A stretch of DNA of 64,000 nucleotides from Podospora comata (Eukaryota > Ascomycota > Sordariomycetes > Sordariales > Podosporaceae), in the NCBI GenBank assembly GCA_017354895.1, contig CP071494.1, positions 2,728,001 to 2,792,000 of the forward strand. Direction: 5' to 3'. The translations under genes were made by a program, and so were the position numbers. Under the pieces are notes generated by a model. That model saw only the letters and a list, made by a program, of their open reading frames with translations. It was not told the DNA's origin and searched no databases. Shown here piece after piece: positions 56,666-64,000 of this stretch. How positions within the stretch are numbered: position 1 is the first letter of the stretch; the number at the start of each line of letters is the position of its first letter.

Positions 56666-58523
56666 TCATTTCTTCCTCTTGGTAACAATTGTCTGAACAT
56701 TCTTGGGCTGATGGAACCACCGGTTGATCAGAGTCCATTCCTTCTTCGGGTCCACCAACTCGAAATCGTAATCGCGGATTAGTTCTGGAAGGGCCTTGTA
56801 GATTTCCATCATTGAGATCTGTAGTTTACATTAGTCAACTGTGCCCCAGTGGGAAAAGAGGTATATGCTCACATTCTTGCCCAAGCACATATGGGGGCCA
56901 CCACCAAACTATTTGCAACAAAGTCAGTAACAGGAGCTAATAAATGGTAAGTTGGGTCAAGGACTCACATTCAGCATGTGTCTCTCCAAATCAGCAGCAT
57001 TACGACCTAACCACCTCTCCGGCACAAACTCATCTGCATCCTCTCCAAACACACCTTTATCACGCTGTACAATCTGAGGGTTGCATCCGACTTTCACCCC
57101 AGGAGGGAAGAACTCTCCCAGGAGCTCAACCCCTTCCTTGGGGGTGTACCGCGGGAACGACAGACCAAGACTGGCGTGGACCCTCATGCCCTCCTTGCAG
57201 CAGGCGTCAAAATAAGGCAGCTTGACTGCATTAGCATACCTGACTCTCCCAGATGAGCTGATCCGACCCTCGGCAACGGCCGTATCAATCTCATCTCTGA
57301 GCTTCCGGTAGGTTCTAGGATTTTTCGTGAGGTGATAAAGAACTGAGGTGATGGCACTAGCCGTGGTGTCGGATCCCGCGATGCTGTTGTATAAATGTCA
57401 GTATATTCACGCAAGTCAAAAGCGAAATCAACTCACATAGCGGTGTAAATCTCCCCTCTAATCTCAGGCGGACCAAAGTTATCCAAATCTCCATGCTCCT
57501 CCATCACTCGGAAGAAGCTAGCCAGCATATCATCCTTCTCCATCACGCCACCGCTCTCCTCCAGCTCCTTCTGTCGTTTCTCAACAGCCTCAACCCCCGC
57601 ATCTGTCATCGTGTCCATCGCCTTGGCAGCTGCCACCGCACCGGGGACGACAATAGAGGTCATCAAAACAAGACTGCGCATCCAGCGGGGCACAAACGCA
57701 GAGGCTGCCATGAATAAGATCAGCACGTCGGTCGCGTTGATCCAGCCCCTGTAATCCTTTTTGGTCTCCAGAAAACCAAACGGACGGCTGAAGAAAAGGA
57801 TGCCAATCACGTCAAAGGCGTAGTAACGAAGCCAGAGAGCCATGTCAGTTGGCCTGCCAGACTCGCTGGCGTCCTTGACACGTTGATAAAGAAGTTCGAT
57901 ACACTCTTCGATGGCTGGCTCGTAGCGGCCGACGTTGGTCATGGTGTAGACATGGTTGACCAGCTTGCGGCGCTCGCCGTGGGACTTGGGGTCTATGTTG
58001 CAGAAGTGCTCCGGGAATCGGGCTGTTTAGTGTTAGCGTTGGCCGGTTTGTCATGATATTTCTGTTACATACACCATGGCATTGAGAAAGCCGAGTAAAA
58101 CTCAGTCTAATCCTTATTGTTAGCAAAATCCTCTTACCCCTAGCACTCCAGGTTGAAAGGTATGGCAAACACACCTTGGTAAAAGTTGTCCCGGCTCCAT
58201 AGATGGCCTTGATAACGGTTGGGTCTGAGATAGACACCTCGTTCTCGGCGATGCGAATGATGGGACCTGAGTTGTTGGCTAATACCGTGTCTTGATATCA
58301 ACAAATCAAAGGACAAGGCACTCAACTCACCATGTTTTGCGTGCCACTTTTTCAACGTGACCTCTAAGTGACCCGAGTACAGCTCCTTGATGATCCATAG
58401 TCTCGAGAAAGAGGCGAGAAAAGGACCCGGGTATTTGGAGTAGGGATGTAACCATCGACAGTAGATGATCCACCCAACGAACCAGGTGACCAGACCACCT
58501 AGTAATATCGAAATGACTGCCAT
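56666..58523 (-). CDS. Cytochrome P450 monooxygenase (pisatin demethylase-like)
   Basis: Seven exons (58523-58331, 58266-58175, 58106-58073, 58022-57437, 57383-56969, 56908-56873, 56818-56666) encode 502 aa. There is an N-terminal membrane anchor (MAVISILLGGLVTWFVGWII) followed by a KYPGPFLASFS proline region. The I-helix is AGSDTTAS, the ExxR is in CKEGMRVH, and the PERW is FVPERWLG. The heme loop FGGGPHMCLGK is carried by its own 36-nt exon. Exon 3 is only 34 nt, and using GTATGT as its donor restores MPWSRFPEHFCNID. It is an ER-bound monooxygenase. The K-helix to heme segment resembles the pisatin demethylase-type fungal P450s, but the substrate is unknown. Confidence 0.92.
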
Positions 58524-59986
58524 TACTGCCGTCAGTGTGTTCCGAGCAAAGTCAGATGATCAACAGAAGAACTGGAACTCTTCCCCATCTGCCTCGTCCA
58601 AAACAACGGGCTCAACCTCCTGTTAAGAGGACTGATGAGCGGGCATCACTCTCGCCAAGATCAACCCCCAACTATCTTACACACCCCCCAGTTCGGAGTG
58701 CATCCTGCAGGGCCCTATCACCAATCTATTGCTCCACCTTCCGCCTGCAGGTATCTTTCCCCTCTCCTGGTAAAGGTCTTGGCCCGCGTCTGTAGAAAAT
58801 CTCGGTCAGGTTCGGAGGGTTGCAACCCAATGAGAGCTCACATGTCGAAATGAAAGCTGATCTTCATCGACATAATCGCTAGCCAGCTGGACGAGCTGGT
58901 GTCTCCTCACGGTCAACCGGGCGTCAATATTGCGTGATACTCGACACTGCACACGAGCGGTTGGTTTGAAATCGCTCAATCATCGACAAGCCAAGGACGG
59001 GATACAGTTCTACTTGGTGTTGTTGGTGGTTATCATTGAGCCTTGTGTAACCACGCAAGACTGCCGGGCTGTGTCACACCAGTCCGCCGCCCAATCACAA
59101 TCGTCCGCTTGCCATCCGAGAGACCAGAACTGGCAAGGCCCTTCTGCAGCATCACATCAAGTCAGTGGTTTCGAACTCGCAGAAGGGTGTTCAGTGTCGA
59201 TAGTGTAAAGGTGCCATGAATTTCTCCTCCCCGGGCCAATCAAAGGTGGCCCATATATGAACGAACCTCAACGGGAGAACTACACTACTGCAGTCATCAA
59301 AGAAGCTCCCGCCACTTGATGGGCCGATATCCCACGATTTCGGCCGAGCTGTTTGACCCCGCAGCGCCAACACGGACGATGATACTGTGCTGCCTGAGCA
59401 TGCGTCGCTGAGCCGTTGAGAGCTGTTTGAGGTGGGAAAACTTGGATTGTCCATGCCATTGTTGCTTCTGTTGGTAGCCAAAAGAGAACGTTCGAGTTGC
59501 GTTGGGTGTTGTGCAACTCCAGGGCCTGATCCCAGGCAACTTAAGCGCAATGTCCGGTGCCAAAAGAGTGGGGGAGCCGGGCATTTGTGTAACCATGGAA
59601 ATGTAGAAAAGCGGCAGAGAATGGACTGGTTCAAGAGTAGCAGTGAGTAGTACAAACGGAAAAATGACCTTCACACCAAAAGCAAACCCCATCCTTGTCT
59701 TGCAACACAACTTCACGCCCCCGCGTTTCTGCCTTGTGGAGGCATTCCTCGAGGGACACAAGGGTGGCCCTTGAACAAAAAGTCATGCACGCCAAGTGAC
59801 AGCTAAAAAAAGAGAGGCTTCGCAACCTCGGATATCATTCTGTGTGTAAGTAGCCCAATTGTACAGTATTAAAAAAAAAGGTAAACAGAAAAGACCTCGA
59901 ACACAAAACAAACAGACCAGCCAGCCCCCAAATTCAGGCCAGCAAACGCAAAATGCAAACGCTTGAAATGCTGCCGATATTGCGGT
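58524..59986. other. Intergenic, nothing recognised
   Basis: The stretch is 1.46 kb. Overlapping minus frames at 59191-59825 lack motifs and agree in no extended frame. A short poly(A) run lies near 59870. Confidence 0.45.
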
Positions 59987-60940
59987 TTAGTGCGAACCCA
60001 TAATCTCGAAAATGCTCGACATGCTAGCCTTGGGTTTCAGGCTTCCACCCATGCCCATGCCCATGCCCATACCCAAGTTCCCTCCTGACAAAGACCCAAA
60101 GCCCATGTACGGTGTTCTGGTCGGTGATGGTTCGAGAAGGTCCAGGCCTGGCATCATCGGTTCCGGCTCGTCGTCGGGATGACGGAAAGAAAAGATCGAG
60201 CTCGACAAGCTGGGGAGGGGTGTTGTGGGCGAGGGCGTCGCCGTTGAGGTTTCGGACGATGACGAGTCGTTGAGGTATGCCAGTAGAAGAGCATGAAGCT
60301 CGGCCGTCGCAGTTGGGGAGAGAATTGTTGGCCGGTCGATTCGCTTGTAGGAACGAGGTCGGGACCCCAGTGCGGAGCCGGTTCCCGAACGTGCCGAATG
60401 GACCGAGAGGGGCCGGGTGGCCGTTTCGTTTTCGGGTAAGGAAAGCGTGATCAAAGATGGGAGCTCGGGTCTGGAGGAAGGCCGAGGGGACTTGTCGAGC
60501 GAAGGGAGACTAGTCGGTGAACTGGAAGGAGAAAGAGCGGGAGGAGAGAGCGAGAGACTGGTCGGAGAAGAAAAGTCGAGAGAAAGATCGAGCGAAGTGG
60601 AGGGGAACGAGAAGTCCAGCGGTTCTGGTTTGTCTTTGAGTGGTGATGATATTATGGACTGCGGCCTGGGTTGTGGTGCCATGGAGAGCCTCTTGCTGTG
60701 CCGACGCTCCAACTCGGCCTGCAAGTTTCTGACGGGAGACGAAGCGCGCTCATATTTCTTGTTCGGTCTGCTGGGCCCCTTCTCGAACAAGGCAATAGCT
60801 TGAGAGACGGGGACGTTGCTTTCAGTGGTATGGTTGAGGTCGTCGAGCAAGAGCGAGAGGTCGGCTTCTTCGAGATCGCCCAACAGCTCGAAGACTCGGT
60901 CAATAGACGAGCGCGATCCGGTGCGCGCGTGTGTCGGCAT
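59987..60940 (-). CDS. Ser/Pro-rich disordered protein, family unknown
   Basis: A single exon of 317 aa starts at ATG 60940 (MPTHARTGSRSSIDRVFELL). The first 50 residues may be helical and acidic (FELLGDLEEADLSLLLDDLN). The rest is low-complexity Ser/Pro/Leu (TSLSLSPPALSPSSSPTSLP), with another short ordered-looking helix TATAELHALLLAYLND. The end GNLGMGMGMGMGGSLKPKAS comes from a GCCCAT hexamer run and is followed by SMSSIFEIMGSH. I recognise no domain. The repeated SP and basic patches suggest a phosphorylated cytoplasmic or nuclear protein. Codon bias and the single long open frame support it as a gene. Confidence 0.72.
   Translation of the reverse strand: MPTHARTGSRSSIDRVFELLGDLEEADLSLLLDDLNHTTESNVPVSQAIALFEKGPSRPNKKYERASSPVRNLQAELERRHSKRLSMAPQPRPQSIISSPLKDKPEPLDFSFPSTSLDLSLDFSSPTSLSLSPPALSPSSSPTSLPSLDKSPRPSSRPELPSLITLSLPENETATRPLSVHSARSGTGSALGSRPRSYKRIDRPTILSPTATAELHALLLAYLNDSSSSETSTATPSPTTPLPSLSSSIFSFRHPDDEPEPMMPGLDLLEPSPTRTPYMGFGSLSGGNLGMGMGMGMGGSLKPKASMSSIFEIMGSH
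60048..60074. repeat. GCCCAT hexanucleotide microsatellite
   Basis: About four copies of CCCATG lie inside the coding region and give Met-Gly dipeptide repeats. The unit is a multiple of three, so copy number could vary without frame loss. Confidence 0.8.
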
Positions 60941-61609
60941 CTTGAAGTATGTACGTGGTTTGTCGTAGTAGTGAATGAGGTGGTATAAAGAGCGGATAGA
61001 GCGCGATAGGCCCAAAAGGAAAAGCAAGTAACAGAAAAAGGCAGAGGGGAATATCAACAACGAAGGGAGCTCACGAAGAGCATCATGGCATGGCGAGGGT
61101 TGAATTTGGATGGTCCCGAAGCGTAAAATGACCAGAAATTGGGACAAGACGCGCCAGCTGCAACGCCAATTCGCCAATTCAGGACGGTGGATCCCCCCGC
61201 AGACTCTGGCAGGGACTCAGTGGGCTTTTTGGCGGGCTTTTTGATAGCGACACTGTGCGCTAGCGTCACAGGATCCCAGCGCCCTGGCCGTGGAACCCGG
61301 GCCCGTGCTCCAGGAACGGCACACGATGAGGTGGTGCCCCTGAACCACCTGCACGGAACGTGCCATTCAGTTCGTCATCGCATCATTCGAAACATATCTT
61401 GTGACGCTCTCCCATCGCCGCCACCCCCAACACCCCCTCTGAACATTATCTATCTTCACGAGCCGTCCAGTGAGTGCTTCTTTCTCTGTTGACTGCGACC
61501 GACTCTCGCCCGTCTCGGGGACGTTTCGTAACCATCGCTCTCCCTACCTACTTCAGGCGTCACCCCTCAATGGTGTCTGTGTTTGGGAAGAGCGGTTTGA
61601 AGACGTTAA
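60941..61609. other. Intergenic, nothing recognised
   Basis: This is the promoter side of the Ser/Pro-rich gene. No supported feature. Confidence 0.5.
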
Positions 61610-61835
61610 TGAAGGGAGTTTAGTGTAATGCCGACGCTGACCTTGGAATAGTTGAAGATGGCGACCAGGTACATGACCTTTTCAGCATCCGTTGGATCAG
61701 TTGATGCTCCAAGAACCTGGAAAGCTGCTCAACAAATTCGATGTTGATAGGCAGGCCAATGCCATCTTCTATCGCCACGATGGTCAGGCGAGGATGACCT
61801 GCATTTGTTAGCGGCGGGGCTGTCGGTTAGCGTCG
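61610..61835 (-). pseudogene. Coding-like remnant, family unknown
   Basis: On the minus strand the sequence reads RLTIVAIEDGIGLPINIEFV and then, after a frame change, VLGASTDPTDAEKVMYLVAI followed by FNYSKVSVGI. Both parts look like ordinary globular protein, and they join across the frame break. I could not assign a family. It may be the remains of a gene whose other parts lie to either side. Confidence 0.35.
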
Positions 61836-62857
61836 ACACGCAACCTCCATGGTCTGCCGTTGCCTACACCACATGGAAGCACCAGCACAACGTCGGCCCA
61901 TTTTGGTGCTACTTTACCCAACAGCAACTACACTAACAAGTGGGATTTCAGTAGCGTAACCTACACTTACACTATGAGCTTAGAGGACAGACTGCCTGCT
62001 TTGTTCCAAAATACCATGGACTCGATACCCGGTCTATTGGACTCGGGGACCTGAGGCGGAGCAACGATCTTGGACTTCTGCGAGATATCGGGGATCAACA
62101 GACCGCCAGTCGCTCATCAAGTTAGAGTGTGCTCGAAACATGCAAGTTGGACGCATCATTGCTCACAATACACCTTCTTGGTCACGAATAGGAGGCAAAC
62201 TTTACGTCTTAGTTGGACAGTGCTGTCTCAGTCGGGGATGATTGGAGTGCTTCATGGTAAAGGTGGTGGTCACAACAGCTCCGGTACAAGCTACACCTTG
62301 CTGGCTCAATATGCCAAACCTGGAAGCGGAGTCCTGTCCTACATTAGCGTGGGCTTCCTGGCCAGTCATCTCTGGATGATGTGCGGGAGTGTGGACTTAC
62401 ACAAGTGACGGACAGATATCCCCTGGTCGCACTAAGAACATATGTCAAATCATGAAGCGCTCCATTGCCAGAGCCACAATGCATGCGGCCTGAAAGAGAT
62501 CTCGGTGTCTATTTAGATCTGAAATCCGCACCATCGGCCCCGCTGCTTACCTTCCGCCATCGGCTACTCCCTCCGCCCAGGCATGGTATTGGTAATCGCA
62601 ATAGCTAACACGAAGGACCATGTCTATTGTTGGTAGCACATCCCTGAAATGGGGACAAGTATCCCGCAAACACCCGCGATATGCGGGCATTTGCATGCTC
62701 ACCGTGTTGCCAACAAGTGGCTGTTCTATGATAGATCATAGAGCTCTCCGACTTGAAATGCCTATGGATATCCGACAATTAAACAATCCTTCTCACCAGT
62801 CTTCCTTTTCCCTTGTATCTACCTTGCTTGACAGGTACTGACCCTGACTCTACCAGT
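61836..62857. other. Unassigned stretch before the right-edge P450
   Basis: Plus-strand frames at 61860-62054 (with TNKWDFSSVTYTYTMSLEDR) and 62070-62408 may be further decayed coding sequence, but no family is visible. The last 100 bases are the P450 leader. Confidence 0.4.
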
Positions 62858-64000
62858 ATGACGCTACTGCTATCTTTCAAACAACACTTCACGTACCAGC
62901 TCTTAGACTACCTAACCATACAGAGCACCATCCTTCTCATACTTCTCGGCATATCAACCTACCAAGTTGTACACTTTCTGCGAGCAAGAAACAGACCACC
63001 ACTCCCAACCAGTCCGCCTGGTGAGTTTCTTCTTGGACACTACCGGCTAGTCCCTGAAGATGCCGCTTTCAAAAAGTATGCAGAATGGTCAAAAGAGTAT
63101 AGTACGTTGCCACTTTACCTTACAACCCCTCACAAAGGGATCAGTACCCGGTTGGGGTCTCTGACAGTATGCAGACAGCGATGTGCTCTTTTTCGAGACC
63201 TTTGGGACGAAGTGGATAGTATTGAACAGCTTGGAATCGGCAACAGAGCTGCTTGAGAAGAGAGGATCAAATTATGCGGATCGTCCGCGATTTGTGATGT
63301 TTGAGGAGTAAGTTCTGAAAACTAACCACCCCTGAGTACCCCTTTTCAACACCCACCTTGATATAGAAGCGCGGATACTTGGATCGAAAAGGGTTTACAG
63401 AATCAACATCGGTAATCGAGCTTTCAACTGATGGAGCCAACACACAGAATGGGCTGGTCCCCAACTCTCACATGGCTTCGCTGGGGGCCAAAATACCACC
63501 TTCACCGCAAAGTCTTACAGCCCCCTTTTGCCAAGTCCAAAGTAGGGCAGTATCAAGACTACCAACTACGAGAGGCGCTGATATGCTGCAAAAGCATGCT
63601 CGACGACCCGGAAAACTGGGTTATAGCCGTTAGACGGTTCGCAGTGGCCATCGTTTTGAAGATATCCTACGGGCTCAACGTCGATAGCTCGGATAGCCAG
63701 TGGATTAAACTGGCGGAAGAGTCAGCCGAAGCGATAGGTAAATCGGGGCCACCGGCAAGTTCGATCATGGATCGATTTCCTCTCAGTATGCTTTTTTCCT
63801 TCACTGGCATGTTGACCGTTGATACCTACTCATCAAATTTCCAGCAAGATACCTACCAACATGGCTACCCTTCATGGAACGCCTCCGCTACGCCCGAACC
63901 TGGCGCCACGCAATAGAAGACATCACCCGCCTCCCCTTCGAAGCAGCCATGTCCTCGCCCACCTCCCCAACCAAAAGCTTTGTCCACCACCGCATGGCCA
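62858..64000 (+). CDS. Cytochrome P450 monooxygenase, 3' part outside window
   Basis: Exons are 62858-63101, 63175-63307, 63448-63785 and 63845 to beyond the right edge. Splicing joins AEWSKEYNSDVLFFETFGTK, RPRFVMFEEMGWSPTLTWLR and MDRFPLTRYLPTWLPFMERL in one frame. The start has a membrane anchor (TIQSTILLILLGISTYQVVH) and a proline-rich hinge (NRPPLPTSPPGEFLLGHYRL), as in microsomal P450s. RGSNYADRPRFVMFEE and the helix C region RWGPKYHLHRKVLQPPF are typical of fungal P450s related to O-methylsterigmatocystin oxidoreductase-type proteins. The I-helix, ExxR and heme Cys would lie further right and cannot be checked here. Confidence 0.85.

Noticed and set aside
57225-57239. Sequence GTATGCTAATGCAG inside P450 exon 5, with donor, branch-like and acceptor-like elements
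   Set aside because: It would be a 14-nt intron, far below a workable size, and the frame through it is continuous and matches the P450 family (VRYANAVKLPYFDACCKEG).
1-64000. CRISPR arrays, bacterial operons, virus-like or LTR elements
   Set aside because: No regularly spaced repeats, no ribosome-binding-site operons, and no recognisable polymerase, integrase or capsid sequence on either strand.

Overview
The window reads as nuclear DNA of a filamentous ascomycete, most likely a sordariomycete and perhaps Sordariales. The reasons are short GT-AG introns (about 46-160 nt), compact genes on both strands, a dispersed single 5S rRNA gene, an intron-bearing tRNA-Leu, and families typical of such fungi (AA9 lytic polysaccharide monooxygenase, DUF3176, 2EXR, fungal rhodopsin-like membrane protein, JEN carboxylate transporter, P450s). 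Taxon is inferred from these features only. Exon structures were built by hand from splice consensus, reading frame and family motifs. Every intact complete model gives a coding length divisible by three.

Layout. 0-11 kb: a tRNA-like unit, a secreted PEBP-like gene with a 10-nt micro-exon, a decayed coiled-coil gene with an 8-residue tandem repeat, an RGG-box protein of unknown family, tRNA-Leu(UAA), and URC4 (uracil catabolism). A gene-poor stretch follows (7.2-12 kb) with a poly(A) tract and a 5S rRNA gene lying between two related degenerate segments. 12-25.6 kb: a secreted HD-domain protein, an internally deleted DUF3176 pseudogene, a 1,751-aa KDM5/JARID1 histone H3K4 demethylase, SLX1, and the splicing factor SF3a60. 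25.6-34 kb: eIF4A3/FAL1 diverging from the SF3a60 gene, a rhodopsin-like membrane protein, a decayed SRPK-like kinase and a JEN-type transporter.

34-46 kb: a decaying F-box gene, a 282-bp hAT-like MITE with an exact 8-bp target duplication, a RING E3 gene, a C2H2-like nuclear protein, TAF6 and SDH3 (convergent). 46-64 kb: a 2EXR protein with a degenerate copy of its 3' end, a MUP1-type amino-acid permease, AA9 LPMO, a decayed ankyrin-ZZ gene, a secreted GDSL esterase, a seven-exon P450, a Ser/Pro-rich unknown protein, and a second P450 running off the right edge.

Functional reading. The conserved genes are core housekeeping (chromatin, splicing, RNA helicase, transcription, respiration, DNA repair). 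Between them lie accessory genes for substrate use (AA9, esterase, JEN, permease, P450) and at least five genes in visible decay. No biosynthetic cluster, CRISPR array or virus-like element was recognised.
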